Source of the DNA: Gossypium raimondii
Taxonomy: Eukaryota > Streptophyta > Magnoliopsida > Malvales > Malvaceae
Reading direction: 5' to 3'
Assembly: GCF_025698545.1 (NCBI RefSeq)
Contig: NC_068569.1
Coordinates: forward strand, 16,120,001 to 16,184,000
DNA length: 64,000 bases
In this document: in pieces, positions 37,190 to 49,900 of the stretch
Layout of the letters: each line of letters starts with the position of its first letter
Position numbering within the stretch: position 1 is the first letter of the stretch
The notes under the pieces: model-generated
What the model saw: the letters and a program-made list of their open reading frames with translations, nothing else
Told to the model about the DNA's origin: nothing
The model's database searches: none
Translations under genes and position numbers: made by a program

Positions 37190-37442
37190 CTTCAAACCAA
37201 ACCATATCTCTAATGCCATCTAATGTTGAATCAAGGGGTTTTGTTGATCTGAGAAAAAAGCTAGGAAAGGTAGAGGAACATATAATGTAAGAGGAGGGGA
37301 TAATGAAAGAGAATATGGAGCACATTTTAATGAGTTATATTTGGGAATTTTATATGTGGAACATAACAACGAAGAAAGAGATTATAGTATTGAGCATGAT
37401 CAAACATGCATATCAATAAAGGAGCCGCGTTTGCATCTATGT
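37190..37442 (+). repeat. Inverted, internally deleted copy of the gypsy insertion locus
   Basis: Bases 37190-37367 are a diverged inverted copy of 41130-41300, the DNA just outside the gypsy LTR. Bases 37363-37442 are an inverted copy of the protease-region end at about 37676-37753. The two homologies meet at ATAAC, which is both the LTR-flanking pentamer (41130-41134 as GTTAT) and part of the protease-region sequence. The copy therefore lacks the LTR and gag between them. Confidence 0.8.
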
Positions 37443-37666
37443 TAATTATGGGCCTTCACCCTCTTCAATTATATTTTAACTTATTACTATCTACTCCATT
37501 AATTTTTGGTCTATTTTTTTTTCATTCTTTAAGTATTTGATCTAACCTTGTTGATTGCACAAACCCTAAAAAAATATAAGGTCTTGTTAATTAAAAAAAC
37601 CATGAATTATCACAATTTGATATTAATGTAGAAAGCTCTTCATCTTACTTGATTCTTTCCCTTAGT

Positions 37667-39548
37667 TTACCTCCGCATGATCCAAACATCAGCTCCTTTA
37701 TCGATGCATGTTTGATAATGCTCAATACTATACTCTCTTTCTTCACTGTTATTGATTTTACTCTCAGCCTTTTTCAATGATTTTACCTCACTTCCCTTAC
37801 CCATCTCACTAGCAAGTTTGAGTTGATCATTGTAGACTTCTTGAGGAGGAAGTGGAGCCAAAGTAAACTTCTTTCCAAGGAACACAAAGGTATATTGGTT
37901 AAGGAACCCATCATGATTTACTCGTCGATCAAACTGCCATGGCCGTCCAAGTAATATGTGCCCAGCTTGCATTGGAACAACATCACACAAAACTTTATCA
38001 GAGTATCTACCAATGGAAAATGAAACTAAGCATTGTTTAGATACTTTTCCTCCCCACTATCATTTAGCCATTGCAAGCGGTATGGCCTTGGATGCTTCAC
38101 ACAAGGTAGGCCAAGTTTCTCAACAAGGAAGAACTCACCACATTGGTGCAACTTCCACTATCAATGATTAATGAACTAGGTTGACCACCAATCGGACATC
38201 TCGTGTGGAAAATGTTATCTCTTTGTTCGCGCCTTCCTCTTTAAACTGGACATTTAAAGCCCTTGAGCAACAAGTGCTTTCTCACCATACTCCAAGTATT
38301 CTTCATATTCATCATGAGTATGCACATCATCGACATCTTCCAAAGGAGGCATCTCATCTTCGTTATCGACTCAAAATCAACCTCGCCATCTTCTCGAATC
38401 ACCAAAGACTTTTTATTAGGGCATTCTCGAGCATAGTGACCCCTTCCTTGGCATTTGAAGCAGGTAATATCTTTTGGCTGCTTAATGGCACTAGAAGAAG
38501 TAGAAGAAGAAGATGGAGCTCGATTAGTAGAAGTAGAACCTTTAAATGAATTAGGCATACCTCTATCTTTGAAGTAAGTTTTAGGCTCATTTGGCTTGAA
38601 CCGTGCATCTCTCCCATTCCACAATCTATCATCTTGTTTTTGCCAATTTCCTTTCCAAGCAGGATTAGAAACTGAACTAGCACCCCTCGATGTCCCATGC
38701 TTTCATAATTGCTTTTCAATGGTAAGTGCGGTTTGAAGCATCTCTTCAACATCCATGTAGTGTTGTAACTCAACTCGATTTGCAATCTCAGGCTTTAGGC
38801 CAGCAAGGAATCTAGCCATAGTCACCTCAGCCTCTTCAACAAGATTGGCTCTAATCTGAATAGTCTCCATCTCTTTGTAGTAGTCATCCACAGATCTATC
38901 TCCTTGAACAAGATGTTGGAGTCTTTGATGGAGTTCTCGATAATAGTATGGTGGAACAAACCGTTTTCGTAAGATGCGCTTCATTTCAACCCAAGTAGTA
39001 ACAGGTTGCTCTCTATAAAGAATCCTGCTTTTACATAATTGATTCCACCATGTTAGTGCATAATTAATGAACTCAGCGACAGCGTATGTTACCTTTTTCT
39101 CATCAGAGTAATTGTAACAAGCAAAGATTGCTTCCATCTTTTCCTCCCAATCAAGGTAAGCATCAGGATCATTCTTCCTTGAGAAAGAAGGAAATTTTGG
39201 TTTGGGGGTGTCATTGTTTCGTTCCACCCTTTCTCTAGGTACATACTCGGACTCAAAGTCATCATCAAAAACATGGTCCTCCATTCGTTTAAAAGTTCGA
39301 TCGCGCGAATTTGATCGGCTTATAAAGGCTTCGTTCAACTTCTTATAATTATCGGCAATGTATCTCTCTTGAGTTGTAAGTTTTGCATCAAGATACTCCC
39401 TTTGCTCTTGTATCATCTGGGTCATGCGATGTTCGACTTGAGTTTGCAACTTTTTCATCTCTTTTTGTAACAACTCGACCAAAGGATCGTTATCTCTTTT
39501 TTGCTCATCCTCTTCATTTTTACTAGTTTGGGATCTAGTGATCGGCAT
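37667..39548 (-). pseudogene. Broken Ty3/gypsy gag and protease fragment
   Basis: Gag starts at MPITRSQTSK (39548). It has a coiled, charged N-terminus, then a retrotransposon-gag domain (DAYLDWEEKMEAIFACYNY ... ALTWWNQL ... RFVPPYYYRELHQRLQ) and a CCHC zinc knuckle, CFKCQGRGHYARECP, near 38430-38475. A TGA at about 38703-38705 interrupts the frame between the gag domain and the knuckle; the same frame continues after it. Further stops follow 38241. The last readable part (37990-37667) matches the end of the protease domain, with HILLGRPWQFDR. Reverse transcriptase and integrase are missing. It lies downstream of its own 5' LTR and primer-binding site. Confidence 0.9.
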
Positions 39549-40307
39549 GGTATCTGTGAAAAAATCACACAAATAGGAACAAGAAAAAATAATAATAATC
39601 TCACTCGTTAGCTCTCAAAAGAATAACTCTCTAAATGATTCAAAACTTGTAAATATGTTTGGAGAGGGTTACTAATCAAGATCAAATAATGGAGGTGCAA
39701 ACTTCAAAGAAACAATGAAGATCCTAATTGCTTTAAGAGGCCAATAAACTTGACGAAGCAATTTGTAATGGCGGCTACACGGATGAAGGAATTGTGTGTG
39801 CCTTTAATATCTGCTAACACAAGAAGAAACAAAGTGTTAGAAAACGTAAGAGAAACAAAAAACGTAGACACAGCAGCGATCCCTAACTCTAGAGTCAAAG
39901 AAAAGCTTTAATAAGAAGAAAACTTAAGAAAACTCTACCCAATTTAAAGGAAAACAAAAAATCGGAAACGTTTGGTGTCTTAAGATTTTCAAAAATTGAA
40001 GCTTTAATTATACTTGAGTCAAGAAAGAAGGGGAAAAAAATCAATTTTGGGAAAAAATAAAATAAAAATAATAACAATAATAGGAAAAGAAGAAACCTAC
40101 GTATGAAAGGTAGGCAACTTTTTTTTTTTGCTTTTTGCTTTTTTTTTACGCTTTTTTGCTTTTTTTTTGTTTTTTTAAAGAATAAGAGGAGAATAAACAC
40201 AAACTTCACAAAAAAGAGAATCGAAGAAACCGATGAAAAGTGTTTTAGGTATTTTGACTCGTTTCGGATTTGATTTTAGCTTCGAAAATAACACCGAATG
40301 GCCTAAA

Positions 40308-40317
40308 TCTGATACCA
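40308..40317 (-). other. Primer-binding site of the gypsy element
   Basis: On the minus strand TGGTATCAGA follows the LTR end CCGCATCA by two bases. This matches the usual plant initiator-methionine tRNA 3' end complement used to prime reverse transcription. Confidence 0.85.
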
Positions 40318-40319
40318 AC

Positions 40320-41129
40320 TGATGCGGAAACCCGGATCTAGACACAAGAGAAACACAAATTAGAAATAAAACGAGAATAAATAAAATTAGTTAAATAATA
40401 AATAAATAAATAAATAAATAAAAAGGATAGATTTGCCCTATGGAACCCTTGGTTAACTTGTAACCAAAAACGCCAATGATTGAGCGGCTCCCTACGAAAC
40501 CCCTAGAAGAAGAACCTCTAGAAACACCGATGAACAGGAAAGAAATTTGAATATTTGTAACTCCGAAATACCCTCGAAAAGTAACAAACTCCAAACTAAA
40601 TAGCAAGAGAAGAATCACTCTACTCTAAAAAAAATTTGCCTCACACAAATTTGAAAGAAAACAAATACTCTTCTTTTTATTCCTCCTTCAATATGTAGAA
40701 AACAAGCCTATTTATAGGCAAATTACAAGAGTAATTGAATCCTAATAAAAATTCTTTAAAGAGTAATTGAATCCTAATAAAACTCTTTAAAATTATCTAA
40801 GAAAATAAATAAATAATAACCTAACCAATAAAATTACTTAACTCATAAATGATGTGTCCCAACCAATGAGAATTAAGTAAATAATAATAATAATAATAAG
40901 ATACATAAAAAATTAATCTACCAATTTATGGGCTTTTACTATTCCAAGATTGATCCAGTGAATTGCATTCCCGTATTTATCAATGTCACGAACATGATGA
41001 ATTAAATTTGTTGCAACAAAGTCTTGGACAAAAGCATTCATCTTTGATTTTAATTGTCGTGCCTTGCTTCGAGTGATTAGACCACTAGGAAAGACAACCC
41101 TTTGAGTGTCACCTCCTTGGCTCGTATCA
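40320..41129 (-). repeat. 5' LTR (810 bp) of the gypsy element
   Basis: In minus orientation the LTR starts TGATACGAGCC at 41129 and ends CCGCATCA at 40320, with the primer-binding site directly beyond. The outer flank is GTTAT (41130-41134, plus strand). No 3' LTR is present in the window. Confidence 0.85.
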
Positions 41130-41300
41130 GTTATGTTTTACATTTAAAATTCTCAATTATAGCTCATTAAATGTGTCCCATATTCTCTTTCATATCTTAC
41201 ATTATATGTTCTTCTACATTTCCTAATTTTTTTCTCTAATCAACAAAGCCATTTGATTCAATATCAAATGGTGCTGGAGATATGGATTGATTTGAAACAT
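41130..41300. repeat. Flank of the gypsy LTR, inverted repeat partner of 37190-37367
   Basis: Reverse-complemented, it aligns with 37190-37367 through blocks such as GAATCAA..GG.TTTGTTGAT, ACATATAATGTAAGA and GAAAGAGAATATGG. Similarity is high but not perfect. Confidence 0.8.
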
Positions 41301-41439
41301 TTTTCATAAAAAATAGTGAGTTGAAAACTAACCACTATTGTAATTAAATGTGACATCCTCCTCGATACGACTTAATTGGTTAGTTAAAATAGCAATAGAT
41401 TAACCATGATCTGAATAGTTGTTTTATTCCCTGTGTGAA

Positions 41440-41541
41440 GAGGCTTCAATCTAAAGTTGAATTTCATATAGTCCAAAACATTCATAATTTGAGGCTTCAA
41501 TCCAAAGTTAAATTTCATATAGTCCAAAACATTCATAATTT
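41440..41541. repeat. 51-bp tandem duplication
   Basis: GAGGCTTCAAT(C/C)(T/C)AAAGTT...CATTCATAATTT occurs at 41440-41490 and 41491-41541 with a few base differences. Confidence 0.92.
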
Positions 41542-44500
41542 GAGTCTATGCAAATCTTCATAATAAATAAAACCATCAATTTTCCCTATATTCCAATAAT
41601 AAACTATCTTCTATATATACACTTATTGCATTCATTGAGCTTAGATTTTCCGATCATGTTGTCTCTACCATTTTCGTGTTGTCTCCATGTTCTATTTGAA
41701 CTCTCTTCTAATATGAAAAGCAAGAATTAAACCTAGAAATATTGGCCTAAATATGAGTATTGAAAGCAAAACACCATTCAACTTGTTTGCAATGTATCTT
41801 ACCTCCCTAATGCTAGAGAGAACATGTATAACAATTATGAGAGTTTTATTTTGAAGTATTTAGTTAGCCTATGTAAAATTTTATTTATTTATTTATTAAT
41901 TGACATCTCTTAATTAATAAATTTCAACTTTTTGAGTTATTTCTATTTGTGAGAGTTCTCTTTTATTTATTTTAGAAGTAGGTTTTCTTATTTGTTTTCT
42001 CTTTGAAGTCGTGGGAGAAAATTTCACCCTTCAATTTACTAAGGTTTGACCTTAAGGGGTTGGTTAGAGCCTTTTGAAATTCATTCTTTAAAGGGCTTCA
42101 TAAGACATCGATTTTTCATCATCATTGGTTGTTTTTATTGAAGCTTTGTTTTCAAAGGGATAATCTTTTTATCATCCATCTTATTTTCGATTTTTCCATT
42201 AAATGTTTTTTTTTTGCATCTCACCTATTATTATTATTTTTCCTTGATGTTATGCTTTGTTTCTCTTTATTTCCATTATTTCTAATCCATTTTGTTTTTT
42301 CTTTCATGTCTATCGAGTCGAACAATTTAAATATAATCTTGGTTCGCTGCCACTATATAAGCAATTTGGAAAAATCTTAAAGCAATAGAAAAAGAATAGA
42401 ATAGAAGGATTTCATTAAATAATATAATATAGGGTATATTTTAATTTAATAAAATAAAAATAATTACTATTTGAATATATAATTTTAAAATTATATAGGT
42501 TGAATAATTAAATTTAAAAATATGTTTTTTTTAAAGTAAAGACAAACAGCAATAGAGAGACAAAAGTACACTTTAATTCAGAATAGATGACTTTTAATAT
42601 CCATACAACACACATAAAATATATTTTTGAATACAAGAAACAATGAATAGAATAGTTTAGCATTCCAGTTAAAAATTAGAGTGTGCATAACTTTAAGAAG
42701 CAAAAATAGCAGGGATACTAAATTATAAATATTAAATAAGATGTGGTAGCATGGTTTCATGAAACGCTTATTTGGGTAGTTCCTTCTTCACCTACTGAAT
42801 ATTCTGTTGCTACAAAGAATGTTAAATGGGGCTCTAATTCATCTTTAGATCAGCAAAGTTGAATTGTGAGACCTTGTAGCTTTTACACTTATGTCATACC
42901 GGAATAAAGAAAGAAAGAAAGTCAACTGTCCCCTGCACTTTTACGCCCACCGGGGTTGATGTTGAAGTAGTGGTTACCAAACATGAATGCAGGAACCTTG
43001 CCACTTCCCCCATTTCTCAAATTTCCCAGGCAAATTATCGTTTGATGTCATCTCTTCTTCGCATATTACTCCAAGCCTGGATGAAGTTAACACTCCAGCA
43101 AAAACATCAGCAAAGCAATGGGGGCATTAGGAAACTAATATTAAGGTCAGATGTTTTTCAGAACCATAAAAATGGAAACTAAATATGTTTATTGCGAATT
43201 GAAGCTCTTCCAGCATGGTTTTGAATGACAAGAAGCCCAAATACAGAATTAAAAAAAACCTGTAAATTAACAATGAAACACAAGTGGGTTAAAGAGCTAA
43301 CGTAACATCCTTGTTTTATCAAAGTAAGAAATATCAAACACAACCAAGATAGCTAATAAAAAACAGTTAACCATATGAACAATCAAATTTGTCTTGATAT
43401 ATAATTTCAGATTGAAACATTGACATAGTTTCAGAGAATTGGGTTTCTCATCATTATTAAACTGATGCAATTAGCCAATATTAACTTGTTCGTGTCACAT
43501 GAAATTACAGTGTAGGGTTTAAGAGCATTTGTAAAAAGGGAAATTGAAATGCCCCAATAATACTAGCATATTTGTGGTACACAAATATGGACCAGAAATC
43601 CACTGAAGGGTTAAATCAACAAAATTTTCTATAATTTGCCTGGAGACTGAATGTTTGGTGCACAAAATTGCAATTTTTATATTATATATACCCAAAACAA
43701 TACTGTAAAAGAAAACAAGCGAATTGAACATTTTGGGCAACGAGAAGACGAGAAAAGAAGCTTCAAAGAAAGAAATGGGAAAAAGAGGGTACTTAAGTAG
43801 TTTGTCCGAATAATCTCTTTACAGGGGTGATATCCGTAATGATAAGATCGCCTGGAGAGAACAAATAAAAGAAGTTGAATTAAAGGATGAAATTTTTGTC
43901 AGGAGGTTTCGATGTTGTTGGGAAAAAAAAATTTTGACAGATACAATTTCCACGGAACAGACAACCATGCAATCATTATCGACGCAAACAAGGACCAGTT
44001 CAGCAGTTCCCAATTTCCAACACCCCCTCTCTTGGACCCCAAAACTTTGATAGGCCTAATAATGGCAAAGACAGTGGAACAAGGCCCATAATAATGTTGA
44101 TTTTCAGCAATGGAACCCACAGCACAGTCCAAATTGGATCCTACTGTTTTTTTTCCCCAAGGGATTGTTCAAGTTTAAACTAATTAGATAGCATGTCAAG
44201 GACATAAATTATTTATAACTATACCACTGATTAATTGACCCCTTTTTATTATTTTATTGTAAATGCAGAAGAAAATGTAGAGGCGTGGCAGGGCAGGAAT
44301 TGAATTCCTGGGGTAATAAAAGATTGAAAGCGACAGTGCACCTTATATCCAAACGGAGAAGTACAAGATTTCATTTTCCAATTTCCTCACTGCAGCGACG
44401 AAGAAAAGGGGCGTGGCCAATTACGCGACAGCTAACTATATGGCAAAATTTATATGTCAAGTTTCTTCGTGATGGCTTTTTGTAAGAGCATGCCCTCCAT

Positions 44501-45650
44501 TTCTGACTTTTAAACTATATATCAGAGTACAAATATGACTGTGAAACCTTTTACTTTTCGTAAATAATGTAAATTAGCCTAATTATTGAGTCCAACTACT
44601 ATACGGTTTACTTGTTTCTTCTTTCAAAAGGGTTTTTCTTCCCCTTTACAGGAAAATGAATCAAGTTGAGATTGAAAAAGGGGAATGGACCTCAACCAAA
44701 CTGGCTGTATTGTTTTGCCGACATATGTTTGTAATTTTGTCAATTAAATATATGCTTCGTATATTATCAATTAATGTGTAGACGGGTATGTTATTTTCTT
44801 TCCTTGGTAATCCAAAAAGAAACAAATCCCGGTAAGTTGGAGACTCTTGGATTCCAGTAGTTGATCATTAAAACAACTAGCCAATGTTGGTGGTCCCTTA
44901 AGCATCTGCTCTGCAAATGTACCGAGCTGGAGTAGTAATTTATATAATAACATCACTGTTCGTATAGTAACTTTGAAGGACGAGGAAGAACAATCATGAT
45001 TCGATGACCACACTGAAAAATGGGGGTCCTCAGAAGATGATCATCACTTTGGAGTACTTACTAGTTAATTAATACATAGGGTCATTATTATTGTATATCA
45101 GTAGACATGCAAGGATTGGACCCATCTCTTATCACATCGTACGTTCAAACTTCCAAGGCGGGAGCCTGTCAGCTCCCTGTGTGCGACATTAGCATTCAAA
45201 TCTTGGCTACAATCATATCAATATGGAGGCATGCAGGGCCATACCCAGCTCAATGTTCGCAGAGGGCACCGAATGCGAAACTGATTGACATTAACTGTCT
45301 CAGATATATTAATTTCGCACTAGTTCATTGTCGGGGACCCTCCTAGAATTCTGCACTGCACAACCCTAGCATCACCACCATAGACCATGGCCCATTAATA
45401 TCAAGATCATGGCTAGATTTTAGTTTTCTCCCCCCCCCCCCCCCAAATGCCATCAACTTTAGATGGAACAAAGCGATTGAAGACATTCACAACGCTACAG
45501 ATAGTTTCTTTTCCTTTTTTGATTTTCTTTCCGGACAAATTTAAAGAACATGGAACAAGATAGTTCATGCAAGTTAAACATGCATTTCCACCCAAATTCA
45601 CAGCAAAAAAAAAAAAACAAAACATTAAATTAGCTGCTTTTATGGAGTCT
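41542..45650. other. Long intergenic region without a supported gene
   Basis: Mostly AT-rich. Short coding-like stretches occur on the minus strand near 42900-43010 and 43800-44130, but none can be joined into a recognisable protein. A C15 homopolymer lies at 45430-45444. Bases 45110-45360 are less AT-rich and include a small GGGAGC...GCTCCC hairpin near 45161, but no known RNA. The 3' UTR of the KANADI gene should lie just below 45651. Confidence 0.4.
45430..45444. repeat. C homopolymer
   Basis: A run of 15 C. A similar C run lies at 49844-49858 and a G run at 49450-49459. Exact lengths may be assembly-sensitive. Confidence 0.9.
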
Positions 45651-46735
45651 CTAACACTTGAGAAGGGTTAACTCGTTTGAAGATTCAGCATAGTCCATCT
45701 GCCAGCTTGGCCTTCCAAGGGTGATTTCTAGGTTAAGGAACATGTCTGAAGGTGACATGGAGCTCGAATCTAACCTTTCCTTCATTCTATCCGACATATG
45801 AAGCACTGCCTTGTCTCCATCCACCTGTGCCAAAACCAAAAGTTAATCATACGATTGATAATTAACACAATGATAGAAAATTGAGCTTTCAACGTTTTCG
45901 GTTTTGTTTTTAGACATACAATCATACCTTAGTATCATTTGGCTTAAAAGTCAAGCCATTTCCACGGTTTGATACTCTAAAATTATTTGTCTCCATTGAG
46001 GATGGCCATGAATCGCTACAAACAAGCAAGAAACACCAACAACGAAAAACAAAAGTAAGAAACGGGATCTTATTTGCAGTCCACTTCTAACTGTTTATGG
46101 TGATTTAACTCAAGTACAGAAAGAGGGTTCTCCAAAGATATGACTGGGAGCTGATTATAAATTACCTGATATGTCTACGATGAACTATAGTACTTTTTAC
46201 TCTTAAGTTTGTTTGACATTTATTATCAAGATTATAGATACAATCATTAAGCCGATTCTATTAAATAACGTAGAAAATGGGGAAAGCATGCAACTCTTTT
46301 TCAACATATATAGGAAATACTATACTGAGCTATTGTTCGGGGAAGTCAACAAACAGCAAGATCTAATTTATTTATTTACTAGATTAATAAATAAGTAGAA
46401 AGGTCATGGAGTTTAGGCCTTTAGAAGATCGAGGAATTAATTCGAAATCTAACGGGAGTAAATGGATGGAACTTGTTTTTATGGAACGGAACACGAAATA
46501 GCTTAGCTTGCCTAAAAACCCTAGGTGGTCTTCATCAAAATCTATGTACAAGATCTACCCCCATAAGCAGTGACGAACAACAAGTTGGACCAAAACAGAT
46601 CATACTCCATAGCCAAGAATGTATGTATAATATTCGTGCATGTACGATTGCTTTGAGTTAATGCATCCATTTAAATCAAGCTTATAAGGTATCTTAAACT
46701 TTGCGAAAAAAGAGAAGATCATGATCCAGCTTCTG

Positions 46736-46784
<49 letters not shown>

Positions 46785-48212
46785 TGCTGCAGATATGGGG
46801 ATCACCTTTGGGTCCTTTGTGGTATCGTTTGTGGTGAGGGTGTTGATAGTTTGAGAGAATAAGAAGCGTTACGATCAGCTTTTGGGGAAGACAGTCTTCC
46901 ATCCAAATCAAAAATCCCTACCCTTTGGTTCAAACTCATGTCTGTCTGCCCTTGACCTGAAACACCCACGAAAAGGTGAGGCACTGCTCATGCCTTATCA
47001 GACACCCACCAAATAATTCATATTTAGATTTTTTAGACTCGGAAGTCAGTCTAATAATTCCAAAGGGTTTTGGTTTAGTTGGGGGGAAGTGGACCAAATG
47101 ATAGAACTTTCTGTCATACTTGGTCACAAAATTAGGTCTCAAACAAAGAGAAGTTAATAATAGAAGAGATATAAAAATGCTCCTTGGAGGGAAAATCCAA
47201 TTACCTGATCCTTTGTCAGTGCTCTTCACTGTTCTATACATCTGCATGAACACAGAACACCCATAGAGAAAAAAAATGAGAAAAAAGAAGTCCACATTGC
47301 TAAGATTACCACACCATCTAGATGCCCTTTTGTCCTTACCCCTTGTCTCTCCAGTCCACACCCACTACAGTTGAATCATATAGAAATACAAAAATAGAAC
47401 ATGATAGAGATGCCAGAAATAACTATGGGAAATCATTAAAATAATAAGAATTATCATATTTACTACATAAGTTTCAAAGAAATGAAGATTGCTCACAGTA
47501 ACCCCACCTGCAAGTGACTCTTCACATGAGCTAGGGTTAGATCCTTGACATTCATCAACTCTAAGACAGATTTTGGTGTTGCTCCTGTGACAGTTGCCAA
47601 TACAAAATATGCAAACTTTGTTATTCTTTTTTTCCAATAAAGATTTCCATTTTCGGTATTTTTGCACCAACAGGAGAAAAGCTAAAAACATAAAGTAAAT
47701 ATATTGTAGATGGAAATATATTTTAGGTTGTGAAGTATATTACTTTCATGGCCACCAAGAAGCTGGACTGCATGAACAAAGTGGGCATGGAGTGTTGTAG
47801 TCCATCTCATTCTGGGAGCTCTGATGCTTCTTTTCACTCCTCCATTCATCGTTCTTGCACTTCTCTTGAAATCACGACCATAGATTTGAGGCTGATAGTG
47901 ATGCTGCTGATGAAGATGATGAGGGTTTCTGGGTTGCTGTAAATGGGGAGGACCCAAATCAGCCATTTCAAACCCTAAGCTCAACGTGGGTTCCCCAAGG
48001 CCTGGATTAATATATCCATTTTCATGGCTCAAATCGCTTCCGCTACTGCCAGAATCAGTCGTGGAGCTCCGATCACTATAGATCGATTTTCCTGACAACA
48101 CGTCGTAGGCCATTTCCTTAGCCTTACAATCTGAAACGGAGGGTGGGCTAATCTGCAAGGATAGATCGGGGAAAGGTGCGGTTCTCATTATAGTATTTGA
48201 GCTTAAGAACAT
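45651..48212 (-). CDS. KAN4: KANADI4 / ABERRANT TESTA SHAPE-like GARP transcription factor (six exons, 331 aa)
   Basis: A nuclear DNA-binding regulator; in Arabidopsis KANADI4 sets the boundary between ovule integuments. Exons are 48212-47744, 47584-47508, 47241-47205, 46956-46806, 46015-45928 and 45824-45651; all junctions are GT-AG and keep frame. The N-terminus has an EAR-like repression motif (PDLSLQIS, about residues 15-22) and LSLGF. FQPQIYGRDFKR-type sequence (here YQPQIYGRDFKR) leads into the GARP domain KRSIRAPRMRWTTTLHAHF, continued over exon 2 (ATPKSVLELMNVKDLTLAHV) and exon 3 (MYRTVKSTDKG). The C-terminal LEITLGRPSWQMDYA and final LTLLKC match the KAN4 subgroup and separate it from KAN1-3. 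A second in-frame ATG (48188, MRTAPFPDLS) is an alternative start. It appears intact. Confidence 0.92.
46739..46784. repeat. (AG)n microsatellite in KAN4 intron 4
   Basis: About 45 bases of AG lie 22 bases beyond the exon 4 donor. On the gene strand it reads (CT)n, a pyrimidine run just after the donor; a length-variable marker. Confidence 0.92.
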
Positions 48213-49900
48213 AAAGGAAGAAGAAAAGGTGTGAAGATCTTAGTCAAAAGCCCCTGCAGGGGGTACGTTAACAGAGACAAGAGATTAAAATAGAGAGAAT
48301 GAATGAACAGAAAACACACTGCCAAAACAAGAAAAAAGAAAACCGACAGGAAAAAGTGGGTTTAGAACTTCGAAGCTAAACAAACGAAAGAGAGCCGAAA
48401 AGGAAAGGGAAAGCGTTGTGATTATATCATGAGTGCCTCATGATTAAGTTGCGTGGACGTGAAACATAGGCTTTTTCAGTAGGATCCCTCTAGGTTTGAT
48501 AGAAGAAAAAAAAATTGCAGAGACTATAACCAGTCAGATTAAACAAAAAAAGAATGAATTGCAGGAGAAGAGAAAGTAAGTAATCAGAGTTGTTTTGGGG
48601 ATGATGGTTTGAAGGAAAAGTTAGTGAAAAGGATGCAGAGAAGGATCAGAGAGCTTTCTTCCCTTGCACACAGAAAGAGAGTAAAAGGAAGGGGCCCTTT
48701 TTCCTTTATCCTTTATAATGGGGAATGAAAAAAAAAAAAAGTGCCAGCAAGCCAGCTATGGTGGTCTATGGAGGGAATGGTTGGAATTCGAGAAAACAAT
48801 CAAAGGTTAATATTCCATATTAAAGCATCACAATATCTTTATTAGAGTTAGAACTATAATTTAATTTTTATAATATTAGAGTAAGAACCTAAAATTTAAT
48901 TAAAATTAGGGCATAGGATTTCATAAAATATATTTATTAAAAGGAAAATTATTTTATATATTTATCCCATTTTCAATTTTAATATTTTAATTATTTGGAA
49001 TGGAAATTTGAGTGTATAGCACATAATTTTTATCTTTCTACTAATTTAGTAATATCCTAACTTTTCCTAAAATTAGAATATTCTGGGTATTAATTTTGTT
49101 GAACCAGGATTGACTGGCAAAGCAGGCAGGGCCAAAAATATCTTATCCCCTTAGCTCAAAATATTCATCTGCTTTAATTTATTACCACCTCTTTTACATG
49201 CAGACGAGGCATAAGCCCAATTAAATGTCGTTTTGTTTTTTGTTCCTCTATTTAAAAGCTTACTGCATAATAACACATGATGTTGTGCTTTAGCTGTTTT
49301 GCGATGCTGATGATTAAGCACAATTTTAATTCCATGCTAAATATACCACAACATACTTACCCTTCATTTCATGCGTAAACATATCCTGATTCGCAATGGG
49401 TTTTATGTTTTAAAGTAGAAAAACCAAGAAACAGTGAGTGCAAGCTAGTTGGGGGGGGGGGTCGGGGAGGTTTAGGTTCAACCCCAGCTCTTAATTCTTG
49501 ATTAAACTGAACGTAATTAGTGAAATTGATGAGGGTTTTACAAGGAATTGGAACATTGAGAAAAAGGGGAAAGTTGGATCACTTTGTGAGCGATGGGGTG
49601 CTGCTGGGCAAACATGAAATAGCGAATAGGCATGGATCGAGCTGTACACGTGGGAAGAAGTTGCCAATAAGGAAATATATGCGTGGGGAATGAAGTGAAG
49701 GGGAGGAGTAATAAGGAGAGAAGGAATATGGAGGAAGCTAGGCTAGCATGGTGTAATTAAAGAGAGGGGGGGGTAGCGGTGTCAGATTGGTTGGGGTGTC
49801 CGGCGACACCAGGGTCGCAGACCCACATGCAACACTTCCTTGGCCCCCCCCCCCCCCCATTTTTTTTCATTTAACTTCTGCACTCACGCGCCCACTCTAT
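48213..49900. promoter_or_regulatory. Upstream region of KAN4
   Basis: This divergent-free region upstream of the first exon should hold the 5' UTR and promoter. AG-rich sequence at 48270-48720 (on the gene strand CT-rich) is typical of plant 5' leaders. TTTATCCTTTATAATGGGG near 48705 could, on the minus strand, give a TATAAAGG TATA box (about 48709-48717) some 500 bases before the start codon. There is no other gene. Confidence 0.45.

Noticed and set aside
42870-43010. Coding-like minus-strand stretch (GKVPAFMFGNHYFNINPGG)
   Set aside because: Readable in more than one frame, no upstream exon could be joined, and I do not recognise the sequence.
43796-44132. Possible minus-strand exons with a good acceptor near 43855
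   Set aside because: The acceptor-like CTCTCCAG is attractive, but candidate joins give stops or unrecognised peptides; not enough to call a gene.
45155-45190. Possible miR160-like sequence and hairpin
   Set aside because: CAGCTCCCTGTGTGC only partly resembles the mature miRNA, and no long precursor stem with a star strand can be formed nearby; only a 6-bp stem is seen.
49844-49858. C15 and G10 homopolymers near 49.4-49.9 kb as functional signals
   Set aside because: No partner or conserved context; homopolymer length is assembly-sensitive.
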